Assembly: GCA_964345105.1 (NCBI GenBank) | Contig: CAYFPZ010000084.1 | Location: forward strand, 1 to 6,063 | DNA: 6,063 bases | Direction of reading: 5' to 3' | From: DG-33 sp964345105 | Lineage (GTDB): Archaea > Hadarchaeota > Hadarchaeia > Hadarchaeales > Hadarchaeaceae | Shown here: positions 1 to 5,343 of the stretch, piece by piece | Layout: every line of letters starts with the position of its first letter | Numbering within the stretch: position 1 is the stretch's first letter | Notes under the pieces: generated by a model | What the model saw: the letters and a program-made list of their open reading frames with translations, nothing else | Databases searched by the model: none | What the model was told of the DNA's origin: nothing | Made by a program: the position numbers and the translations under genes

Positions 1-1037
1 GGAGAGCAAGAATTCTAGCACCGAAATACGAGGAGGTGGGCTTACAGCCGATTGAGGTCGACCTAGAGGCAAGAAAGATCGACCGGCACAAAGCCACCAT
101 CGAGGGGCACATCTTCCCCATCGGCGTCATAGGAATTAACATAACAATCGAATTTCGCAAGGCTAGCTTCGAGATTATCACAAAACTCGTCACCCTGAAC
201 GAAAGACGGGTGAAGGTTGATGGAGCTGAAATCGACTTCGATGAGTTGCCACTCGGGCTCTTCAAAGATCTCGTGAACACGATAAAACCGGCGATAGTTT
301 ATCCCTACCCTGCGTTCGAGCTCCCGGAAATTTACACCCTCATCTTGATTGCCGAGTCCGAGCCTAGGTTGAATGCAGAGGATTTCCTGACCAAGTTTCG
401 AAAGCAGACCGCGGGGCTACTACGCGGGGAACGCGATTGGCGCTCGCTCAGCGATAAGGAGGTCAAAGACGCGCTGCAACCTTACTTGAGTTATTCCGAT
501 ACGGATATCGTAATCGTCGACTGGTATTCTGCCCTCATTAGCGGTGCGGTCGAATACACCGACGAGCTCGTGCGCATGATTGATTTCGCGAGAATCCAGC
601 TTCTCGAGCTCAAAACATACGACCGCCTGCTCGACCACCGAGTGGAACGGGCCTATAGTTCCCTTCGCACCGCCCTCGCTGGCCCCCGCATGGGAATAAC
701 TTGGAGGAGCCGCCCTTATGGTGAACTCACGCGAACTGCAAGCGAATTAGCTGAATTGCGCGTCGAGGTCACGGATTTCCTAGGGGATCTGCGCAACATC
801 CTCAAGCTCACTGGCGAGTGGTATTTGGGCAAACTTTACCGTGTTGCAAGCGAGCGATTCCGCATCGCCGACTGGCTGGCGCTCGTCGACAAAAAGCTCA
901 ATCAGTTGCAGGAACTCTATGCCATGGCGATGGAGCGCGTAGACGTGCACCGTGCGACCACCCTAGAATTCCTGATGATGCTGCTAATCGTCGCCATAGT
1001 CGTGCTCGAGATAATTATGATCATTCAAGGGCTCTAG
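1..1037 (+). CDS. Rmd1/YagE family (DUF155, COG1723) membrane-anchored protein, 5' end outside window
   Basis: Probable archaeal member of the Rmd1/YagE family. Family resemblance is judged by eye from the C-terminal half: a long helical region, the stretch DRLLDHRVERAYSSL, a run of heptad-like leucines, then a single hydrophobic segment (FLMMLLIVAIVVLEIIMII) at the extreme C terminus. That arrangement, helices then one C-terminal transmembrane anchor, is typical of the family; eukaryotic relatives (Rmd1, Sif2, RMND1) are mitochondrial. The biochemical function of archaeal members is unknown. The reading frame (starting at base 3) stays open to the left edge and encodes sensible residues there (ARILAPKYEEVG), so the gene is cut by the window. 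A GTG at 36 would be an internal valine: the purine-rich GAGGAG abuts it with no spacing for a ribosome site. About 344 residues are visible, ending with TAG at 1035-1037. It is followed 37 bp later by the tRNA on the same strand. Family call fairly sure; function unassigned. Confidence 0.75.
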   Translation, partial: RARILAPKYEEVGLQPIEVDLEARKIDRHKATIEGHIFPIGVIGINITIEFRKASFEIITKLVTLNERRVKVDGAEIDFDELPLGLFKDLVNTIKPAIVYPYPAFELPEIYTLILIAESEPRLNAEDFLTKFRKQTAGLLRGERDWRSLSDKEVKDALQPYLSYSDTDIVIVDWYSALISGAVEYTDELVRMIDFARIQLLELKTYDRLLDHRVERAYSSLRTALAGPRMGITWRSRPYGELTRTASELAELRVEVTDFLGDLRNILKLTGEWYLGKLYRVASERFRIADWLALVDKKLNQLQELYAMAMERVDVHRATTLEFLMMLLIVAIVVLEIIMIIQGL

Positions 1038-1047
1038 GCGAGTACAC

Positions 1048-1055
1048 TTTTATCT
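1048..1055 (+). promoter_or_regulatory. Probable TATA box of tRNA-Val
   Basis: TTTTATCT lies within the 37-bp gap between the Rmd1-like stop and the tRNA. Its centre is about 24 bp before the first tRNA base, the usual archaeal TATA-to-start spacing for a tRNA with little or no leader. It resembles the CTTATC element before the sRNA at 5218-5225. Assigned by position and composition only. Confidence 0.4.
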
Positions 1056-1074
1056 TTAGGGACAAAAATCAACT

Positions 1075-1164
1075 GGGCCCGTGGTCTAGTGGTTAAGAGG
1101 CGAAGGCCTAACAAACGCTACCCTTACAAGGTAGAGATCGAGGGTTCGATTCCCTCCGGGCCCA
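1075..1164 (+). tRNA. tRNA-Val (anticodon UAC) with a 17-nt intron in the D stem
   Basis: All cloverleaf arms can be drawn. The acceptor stem GGGCCCG (1075-1081) pairs fully with CGGGCCC (1157-1163), with discriminator A1164. The anticodon stem is CTACC/GGTAG (1118-1122/1130-1134) around loop CTTACAA, giving anticodon UAC (1125-1127). The variable loop is AGATC, and the T arm is GAGGG-TTCGATT-CCCTC (1140-1156). The D region is 17 nt too long until 1098-1114 is removed. The stem then becomes G1084-C1116, T1085-A1115, C1086-G1097, T1087-A1096, with D loop AGTGGTTA and G26 at 1117. The spliced RNA is 73 nt, a normal class I size. CCA is not encoded (ACCT follows), so it must be added. There is no intron at the usual 37/38 site. 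The 3' end is 3 bp from the stop codon of the convergent HD gene. Identity is very secure; the splice sites come from the precursor fold. Confidence 0.95.
1098..1114 (+). other. Non-canonical tRNA intron (between tRNA positions 23 and 24) in a bulge-helix-bulge
   Basis: The precursor folds into a textbook hBHBh' structure. The outer helix is TAGTG/CGCTA (1087-1091/1116-1120, one G-U pair). The central 4-bp helix is GTTA/TAAC (1092-1095/1109-1112). There are two 3-nt bulges, AGA (1096-1098) and AAA (1113-1115). The inner helix is GGC/GCC (1099-1101/1106-1108), closed by loop GAAG. Archaeal splicing endonuclease cuts between the second and third bulge nucleotides, which excises A1098-A1114, 17 nt. 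Ligation gives TTAAG-ACGCTACC, exactly restoring the D stem. The fold and the cloverleaf repair agree independently on the same 17 bases. Confidence 0.9.
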
Positions 1165-1167
1165 CCT

Positions 1168-1686
1168 CTAACGCTTTTTCAGAAGCTTTTGAATGTCCTC
1201 GTGAAGTGCCTTGAAGCGATCAAGCGCAGGGTGAGTTTGCCCGAGTTCTGATTTAAACCAGTCGAGGGCTCGCTCGTACGATGCCGCGCGGTGCCCCATC
1301 ACCAGCTTATCCGCGTAGACGATAACCTTCTCCTCGAGCGTTCGAGGTATGAAATCTCGCGCTGGAAGCCCAAGCTCCCTCGCCTCTCCAGCGGGGATAC
1401 CAGCACCCAAATGGCACTCGGCGAACCGCGCAAATTTGCTTAATCCAAGGCCCCGCAGGATCTTGGCCCCCTCGACCCCGTGCTCGATGCCGTGCGTCTG
1501 AGCCCGCCCGATGTCGTGCAGCAACGCGCCTAAACTTACCAACTTCAAGTCGAGCTTATGCCCATTCGCACGAATTCGCCGAGCAAGCCTTAAAGAAATC
1601 CGCTCGACGGCAAGCGAATGCCGGATTACTTCCCTTGAACAGCCCGCCTCGCGCAGCGCGCGAAGCGCTTCCTTGCGCTCGAACAA
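1168..1686 (-). CDS. HD-domain metal-dependent phosphohydrolase family protein (TIGR00295-like)
   Basis: A 172-residue protein with a single small HD domain. The metal-ligand pattern is visible in order: H23 (VIRHSLAVE), H57-D58 (LLHDIGR), H65/H69 (THGIEHG), H92 (AECHLGAG) and D126 (VYADKLV). HD enzymes usually hydrolyse phosphate esters of nucleotides, but the substrate of this archaeal group is not known to me, so none is assigned. Length and the N-terminal ALRALREAGCSREVIRHSL pattern fit the TIGR00295 family of short archaeal HD proteins. The start is TTG at 1686, immediately after an in-frame TGA, with a GGGGTG ribosome-site-like run 4 bases upstream. No earlier in-frame start is possible, and family members begin at about this point. 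It lies 144 bp downstream of the TFE gene on the same strand, probably with its own promoter, and ends 3 bp from the convergent tRNA. Confidence 0.88.
   Translation of the reverse strand: MFERKEALRALREAGCSREVIRHSLAVERISLRLARRIRANGHKLDLKLVSLGALLHDIGRAQTHGIEHGVEGAKILRGLGLSKFARFAECHLGAGIPAGEARELGLPARDFIPRTLEEKVIVYADKLVMGHRAASYERALDWFKSELGQTHPALDRFKALHEDIQKLLKKR
1175..1179 (+). terminator. T5 run just past the tRNA, possible termination site
   Basis: Five consecutive T residues begin 11 bases after the tRNA 3' end, on its coding strand. Archaeal RNA polymerase commonly stops at such runs. The run lies inside the last codons of the convergent HD gene, so tRNA read-through would be antisense to that gene. 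Weak, composition-based call. Confidence 0.3.
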
Positions 1687-1720
1687 TCAACACCCCACTA
1701 ATTTAGGCAAGACAATACCA

Positions 1721-1730
1721 CTTATTTTTT
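1721..1730 (-). promoter_or_regulatory. Candidate TATA box for the HD-domain gene
   Basis: Read on the minus strand, GCGC precedes AAAAAATAAG. Its centre would place a transcription start near 1700, about 14 bases before the TTG start. That leaves room for the GGGGTG ribosome site in a short leader. The call rests on spacing and AT composition. Confidence 0.3.
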
Positions 1731-1830
1731 GCGCTGTACTAATCTTTTTTACCAATTCTAAGGTTCTAACGACAGCCCAAGAAAAGGAAATTTTCCGAAA
1801 CAGGTGCTCTAAAATTGCCGAAAAATGTAA

Positions 1831-2412
1831 CTAACTCACCATTAGATTATGTCGGAGCGATTCAATCTGGCGTTCGAGCGCCATGATCACACTTGAGTTG
1901 TCATAGGGCTCCAACTTATCCCCACAGCGCGGGCACTTGAAATCATTCTCTATCGCGAGTTCAAAGGGTAACTTGGGGTCTCCGTTCCCACAACTGAAGA
2001 AATTCGTGCTCCGCTCAGTATCGAGCCGATCCTCGAGCTTTTGTATGAGTAGACGCTTGTTGTTGTCGAAGTACTCCCGCGCCCGCTCTGGCTCGATCCG
2101 CCAGTAATAGACGTACCACCCGCTTTGCTCGTCCCGAACCCTGCGGTAGCTCACCACGCGGTTCTCGTATAGGCTGTAGAGGATTTTCCGCACAAGATTT
2201 ACTCGGATGCCCAACCGCTTCGCTATCTCATCGTCTGTGATTTCGTTTCCTACGAGCTCTTTAGCTATATCATACCCACGGACGCCAGCTATCCGGATTA
2301 GAATCCCCGTTAAAACAGGATCATCCGATGGCTTTGGATGAGATTCCTTTTTTATTTCAGCACGCTTTTTACCAACTTTCTTAGCTTTCCTACGGCTAAT
2401 TTTTTTGTTCAT
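1831..2412 (-). CDS. tfe: Transcription initiation factor TFE, alpha subunit
   Basis: Archaeal homologue of the TFIIE-alpha N-terminal half; it helps TBP/TFB-bound RNA polymerase open promoters. Numbering from the GTG at 2421, residues 33-115 form the winged helix (ITDDEIAKRLGIRVNLVRKILYSLYENRVVSYRR, then YVYYWRI). A helical linker (116-137) follows, then a zinc ribbon (142-173) with FKCPRCGDKL as the second knuckle, and a short C-terminal helix. Two oddities are seen. The first knuckle reads S-C-G-N-G, so the second expected cysteine is G147 and only C144, C163 and C166 remain. Residues 5-30 form a Lys/Arg-rich tail before the winged helix. I prefer ATG 2412 (193 aa): AGGTG at 2419-2423 lies 6 bases upstream, whereas it would overlap the GTG at 2421. 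It sits downstream of hflX on the same strand, across a 350-bp AT-rich gap, so independent transcription is likely. Confidence 0.92.
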   Translation of the reverse strand: MNKKISRRKAKKVGKKRAEIKKESHPKPSDDPVLTGILIRIAGVRGYDIAKELVGNEITDDEIAKRLGIRVNLVRKILYSLYENRVVSYRRVRDEQSGWYVYYWRIEPERAREYFDNNKRLLIQKLEDRLDTERSTNFFSCGNGDPKLPFELAIENDFKCPRCGDKLEPYDNSSVIMALERQIESLRHNLMVS

Positions 2413-2418
2413 TTTATC

Positions 2419-2423
2419 CACCT
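2419..2423 (-). promoter_or_regulatory. Ribosome binding site that decides the TFE start
   Basis: AGGTG on the minus strand, followed by a 6-base spacer (GATAAA) and ATG at 2412. The competing GTG start at 2421 lies inside this site, which argues for the ATG. Confidence 0.6.
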
Positions 2424-2761
2424 AATTAGCTACTATTAATATTCTTATTAATTTGTAAAAACTAATAAATATAATTAACGTACTTAACGTCCGAAAAATG
2501 CGAAAATCGTGGCTTGTTATTGGGTTTTTTTGGTTTTTTTACCTTTTAACTGATATTAATCTAAATTATCCACTGAAAAACCTTTTTTTCAAAGTTCAGA
2601 GCTAATAAAAAGCATATTGATGAAAACGACTGATGTAGCAACCCCAAATGATGCCGATGCGCTACTGCAACATTAAAATCATCAAACTTATAATTTTCAG
2701 CATTTTTTTTTATTATTTTAACAAGCACTTGAGTGTTTCGATAGTATTTTTGTCGACTATT
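2424..2761. other. 338-bp AT-rich intergenic region between hflX and TFE
   Basis: No credible coding sequence was found. The part near TFE carries the candidate promoter described separately. The rest shows long homopolymer runs (T7 tracts near 2525-2541 and 2583-2589, T9 near 2704-2712) and a weak 5-bp inverted repeat GTAGC/GCTAC (2635-2639/2661-2665). Several TGATG words occur but do not assemble into a convincing box C/D RNA. It probably serves as the 3' region of hflX plus the 5' control region of TFE. Confidence 0.5.
2466..2490 (-). promoter_or_regulatory. Candidate TFE promoter: TATA-like box preceded by a tandem ACGTTAA repeat
   Basis: The minus strand has TATATTTA at 2466-2473. That would start transcription near 2444 and leave a leader of about 32 bases to ATG 2412. 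Directly upstream, the heptamer ACGTTAA occurs twice (2484-2490 and 2475-2481), offset by 9 bases. Its position next to the TATA box suits a regulator-binding or activator site, but no regulator is recognised. The region is very AT-rich, so other TATA placements are possible. Confidence 0.3.
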
Positions 2762-3829
2762 TCAAGCAGGCGCCCCACTCCCGAAAACGTTCGTCCTTAT
2801 TATTTCGATGAGCGAACTCAGGTTGGTGCCCTTAAGCGCCGATATGGGGATAGTAAACATCGTTACGTCGTTCAAGGTCTTGAGCTTGCGTTCGAGTTCC
2901 TCGCGCGGGATGAGATCGACCTTGTTGAGGGCCGCGACCACCTTCACGGGGTACTCCGCCAGCACCTCACGGGATGCCCGAAACTTTCGGAGAATTTCGG
3001 GCAAGGGTTCGGCGACATCGAGTACGAGCACTGCGAGGTCGGCGAGGTAGATCTCCTCAAGCGTTGCCTTGAAGGCCTCAACCAGCCACGGGGGCAAACC
3101 GTCGATGAAGCCCACGGTGTCAGTTAGCAAAATCATTCGGCTCGCACGCATCGCCCGTGTGCGGGGCATTAGGGTGGTAAAAAGCATATCGTCCACCTCG
3201 GCGTTCGCAGTGGTGAGCGCGTTGAGCAGCGTTGACTTACCTGCATTGGTATAACCCGCTATCGCTACAAGCTTGAACCCCCTCTTGTGCCTGCGCTTCC
3301 GTCGCTGCTCCCGCACGCTAGCGATCGACTTGAGTTTTCGCCTCAGATTCACGAGCTTCCGCTTGACCATGTCATAGCGAACATCCACCTCGTACTCACC
3401 CCCACCCATCAAACCCGGCTGTTCGACTGACATGAGTGCTCGCACCTGTTCTCGAATTCTCGGCATCTCATAGCTCAACCTAGCGTACTCAACCTGAAGC
3501 TTCGCCTCGGGTGACCCCGCGCGCATCGCGAATATTTCTAGGATAAGCTGGAAGCGATCGATGACCCCGACTCCCACGAGCCGCGATAGCTTGTAGGCCT
3601 GTGAGGGGGTGAGCTGGTTGTTAAAGACGACGCGGTCGGCCCCCCTCGAGCGGGCTAAATCCGCGAGCTCTTGAACCTTGCCTTTGCCTATTAAGTAAGC
3701 AGGGTCTGGCTTCCGTACCTGCTCGAGCACTCCTACGACTTCATAGTTTAGCGTTCGCGCTAAAGCTACAAGCTCCTCCAAGCCAGATTTTTCGCCCGGC
3801 GAGCGGCGTTCGGCGAGCACGACGCGCAT
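2762..3829 (-). CDS. hflX: HflX family GTPase
   Basis: Translation-factor-class GTPase. In studied bacteria and archaea HflX binds the large ribosomal subunit, and bacterial HflX can split stalled ribosomes under stress; the same role here is inferred. The 355 residues show the full family layout. The N-terminal HflX domain spans about 1-120 (YLIGKGKVQEL at 45-55, VGVGVIDRFQLILEIF at 85-100). Next come a GGGEYEVDVR segment (141-150) and an Arg/Lys-rich coiled helix (155-183). The G domain has G1 GYTNAGKST (192-200), G2 near TTLMPRTR (218-225), G3 DTVG (237-240), G4 NKVD (302-305) and G5 SALKG (330-334). The start is ATG 3829 with a GGTG 4 bases upstream. The C terminus ends soon after G5 (FGSGAPA), as in short archaeal HflX. 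It diverges from PAN across 137 bp; a TTAAGAATAA at 3894-3903 (minus) is a possible TATA element. Complete, with no missing motif seen. Confidence 0.95.
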   Translation of the reverse strand: MRVVLAERRSPGEKSGLEELVALARTLNYEVVGVLEQVRKPDPAYLIGKGKVQELADLARSRGADRVVFNNQLTPSQAYKLSRLVGVGVIDRFQLILEIFAMRAGSPEAKLQVEYARLSYEMPRIREQVRALMSVEQPGLMGGGEYEVDVRYDMVKRKLVNLRRKLKSIASVREQRRKRRHKRGFKLVAIAGYTNAGKSTLLNALTTANAEVDDMLFTTLMPRTRAMRASRMILLTDTVGFIDGLPPWLVEAFKATLEEIYLADLAVLVLDVAEPLPEILRKFRASREVLAEYPVKVVAALNKVDLIPREELERKLKTLNDVTMFTIPISALKGTNLSSLIEIIRTNVFGSGAPA

Positions 3830-3920
3830 ATGGCACCATGTAAATTATCGTGCTCAAATCAAAAAAGGTAGGGGATAGTCGAAAAACATCTGCTTATTCT
3901 TAACCATTGTTTCCACTGAA

Positions 3921-3960
3921 AGTTTTTAACCTATACTTTAACAGAGTATCTAAAGGAGAG
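3921..3960 (+). promoter_or_regulatory. PAN promoter and ribosome binding site
   Basis: AGTTTTTAA at 3921-3929, preceded by GAA, is a plausible TATA/BRE. Its centre predicts a transcription start near 3950. GGAG follows at 3955-3958, 8 bases before TTG 3967. Together they favour the TTG at 3967 over the earlier in-frame TTG at 3907, which would lie upstream of the promoter and has no ribosome site. Confidence 0.45.
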
Positions 3961-3966
3961 AGAAAA

Positions 3967-5181
3967 TTGCCAGACGCAACCAAACCTAAGGAGTCGAAAG
4001 CTAACACTTTCGACAAAACCTACGTCACCGACTACATTCACAGCCTAGAGAGTCGAGTCCGCGACTTGGAGCATGAAAAACGTGCGTTCGAAACTCAGTA
4101 TATAAAGATCGAGCAAGAGGTCCGGAGCCTCCGTGCCGAGTTCGACCGCATGCGTGCGCCACCACTTATTTCCGCAACCTTGCTGGATATGCTCGAAGAT
4201 GGGCGCGCAGTAGTGCGAAGTAGCGCTGGCCCGCATTTCGTCGTCACTGCGTCACAATTCATCAAGCCTGAAGAGCTCAAGCCTGGAGTGCGAGTCGCGC
4301 TAAACCAGCGTAACTTCAGTATAATGGAAGTGCTACCCTCGAAGAAGGACCCGCTCGTGCTGGGGATGGAGATCGAGGAAGCGCCTGATGTCAGCTATAG
4401 CGATGTGGGTGGGCTGGAGGACCAAATTCAAGAAATTCGAGAAAGCGTTGAACTACCGATGCTCAAACCGAAGCTCTTCAAGAAGGTAGGGATAGAGCCG
4501 CCCAAAGGAGTGCTTCTTTACGGGCCCCCGGGGACTGGAAAAACCCTGCTTGCTCGAGCGGTCGCCCACGAAACCCGCGCGACATTCATCCGCGTGATAG
4601 GCTCAGAACTCGTGCAGAAATACATAGGGGAGGGAGCTCGGATGGTGCGCGAGATGTTTGAACTTGCCCAAGAGAAGGCGCCCTCAATTATCTTCGTCGA
4701 TGAGCTGGACGCGATAGCGGCCCGTCGCCTCGACACCTCGACGAGCGGAGACCGTGAGGTTCACCGCACGCTCATGCAGTTTTTGGCAGAGGTAGATGGG
4801 TTCGAACCCCGAGGAGATGTCAAAATCCTAGCAGCGACCAATCGTCCGGACATACTCGATCCAGCGCTGCTCCGCCCCGGGCGCTTCGATAGACTTATTT
4901 TCTTCCCTCTGCCTGATGCTGAGGCACGAATTACCATCTTCAAAATTCACGTGAAGGGGATGAACATCGCGAAGAACGTGAACGTGAAGGAACTCGCGAA
5001 GCGGACCGAACAAGCGACGGGTGCCGATATCAAAGCTATCTGCACCGAAGCTGGCATGTTTGCCATCCGTGAGGGGCGGGAACAGGTCGATAGGAAGGAC
5101 TTCGAACGGGCTATCGCGAAGGTTCTGCCAGCAGTCAGGGTACCTGAAATCCCGAAGCCGGAAAAGATGTTCGGCTATTAA
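3967..5181 (+). CDS. pan: Proteasome-activating nucleotidase (PAN), AAA+ ATPase
   Basis: The hexameric ATPase that unfolds substrates and feeds them into the archaeal 20S proteasome. Taking TTG 3967 as start gives 404 residues, near the usual PAN length. Order: N-terminal coiled coil (about 18-62), the PP linker (65-66), OB domain (about 67-130), then the AAA+ module. Seen there are Walker A GPPGTGKT (186-193), pore loop Y219-I220-G221, Walker B IIFVDE (241-246), sensor 1 N292 in ATNRPD, arginine fingers R306 and R309 in RPGRFDR, and sensor 2 GAD (352-354). All catalytic positions are intact. The oddity is the C terminus: it ends M-F-G-Y, whereas the gate-opening HbYX motif needs tyrosine next to last. 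The coiled coil plus OB domain separates this from Cdc48/VAT. It diverges from hflX and is followed 66 bp later by a C/D sRNA on the same strand. No proteasome core gene is in view. Confidence 0.95.
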   Translation: MPDATKPKESKANTFDKTYVTDYIHSLESRVRDLEHEKRAFETQYIKIEQEVRSLRAEFDRMRAPPLISATLLDMLEDGRAVVRSSAGPHFVVTASQFIKPEELKPGVRVALNQRNFSIMEVLPSKKDPLVLGMEIEEAPDVSYSDVGGLEDQIQEIRESVELPMLKPKLFKKVGIEPPKGVLLYGPPGTGKTLLARAVAHETRATFIRVIGSELVQKYIGEGARMVREMFELAQEKAPSIIFVDELDAIAARRLDTSTSGDREVHRTLMQFLAEVDGFEPRGDVKILAATNRPDILDPALLRPGRFDRLIFFPLPDAEARITIFKIHVKGMNIAKNVNVKELAKRTEQATGADIKAICTEAGMFAIREGREQVDRKDFERAIAKVLPAVRVPEIPKPEKMFGY

Positions 5182-5217
5182 TCGTTAGACGAAATCGCGC
5201 ACCCTACGTTCGCAAAA

Positions 5218-5225
5218 TTCTTATC
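5218..5225 (+). promoter_or_regulatory. Possible TATA box of the C/D sRNA
   Basis: TTCTTATC, preceded by GCAAAA, lies about 26 bases before the expected 5' end of the sRNA near 5246. It resembles the tRNA-Val element TTTTATCT. The sRNA could instead be processed from the PAN transcript, which ends just upstream. Confidence 0.35.
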
Positions 5226-5245
5226 CCCAAAAAACTCAATTCCAA

Positions 5246-5311
5246 ACGCCGATGATGTCACACATCGTCTGAGCATTCTGCGATGATTTGATGATGGGCG
5301 GACTGAGGCAA
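5246..5311 (+). ncRNA. Box C/D guide sRNA; D guide predicted to target 16S rRNA C1402
   Basis: All elements of an archaeal C/D sRNA occur in order and at usual spacing. Terminal stem GCC (5248-5250) pairs with GGC (5307-5309). Box C is ATGATGT (5252-5258), 6 of 7 to RTGATGA. A 10-nt guide (5259-5268) precedes box D' CTGA (5269-5272). A degenerate box C' ATGATTT (5283-5289) follows, then the second guide (5290-5302) and box D CTGA (5303-5306). Bases 5292-5301 can pair with CCGCCCGUCA, the universally conserved 16S decoding-region sequence, over 10 consecutive pairs (one G-U). By the N+5 rule, G5298 faces C1402 (E. coli numbering), a 2'-O-methylated position in bacteria and, from memory, the site guided by eukaryotic snR70/SNORD43. 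The first guide (CACACATCGT) has no target I recognise. The RNA would act with L7Ae, Nop5 and fibrillarin, none encoded here. Exact ends are uncertain by a few bases. Confidence 0.82.
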
Positions 5312-5322
5312 CTCAAAATCCA

Positions 5323-5327
5323 TTTTT
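5323..5327 (+). terminator. T5 run downstream of the sRNA
   Basis: A T5 run begins 14 bases after the terminal stem, within AAATCCATTTTTGGAATTT, whose flanks can form a weak imperfect hairpin. A possible end for the sRNA transcript, or for a PAN-sRNA read-through, before trimming. Confidence 0.35.
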
Positions 5328-5343
5328 GGAATTTCCCAACATC

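Noticed and set aside
36..38. GTG as the start of the Rmd1-like gene
   Set aside because: The frame continues open with plausible residues to the window edge, and no correctly spaced ribosome site precedes the GTG.
818..1096. 92-codon open frame on + overlapping the Rmd1-like gene and the tRNA
   Set aside because: Out of frame with a well-supported gene and runs into the tRNA; Arg/His-rich composition typical of a shadow frame.
2419..2421. GTG start for TFE, 3 codons earlier
   Set aside because: It overlaps the AGGTG ribosome site that serves ATG 2412. Possible, but less likely.
1818..2500. Decamer CCGAAAAATG on both sides of the TFE gene (1818-1827 and 2491-2500)
   Set aside because: Short, A-rich and without matching inverted ends or target duplication; no sign of an inserted element. 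The copies may simply be T-run ends on the minus strand.
2617..2670. Possible second C/D sRNA on + (TTGATGA, CTGA and repeated TGATG words)
   Set aside because: The first C-to-D' spacing is only about 6 nt, no final D box follows the later TGATG, and there is no terminal stem.
2596..2689. C/D-like RNA on the minus strand with stem AAGT/ACTT around TTGATGA and CTGA
   Set aside because: The boxes are about 80 nt apart with no internal D'/C' pair, longer than usual archaeal sRNAs. Likely chance in AT-rich DNA.
2648..3127. 159-codon open frame on +
   Set aside because: Mostly antisense to hflX with a hydrophobic AT-rich head; no family resemblance. A shadow of the real gene.
3907..3966. Upstream in-frame TTG extending PAN by 20 residues
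   Set aside because: It lies upstream of the likely TATA element, has no ribosome site, and encodes residues unlike a PAN N terminus. TTG 3967 has GGAG 8 bases ahead.
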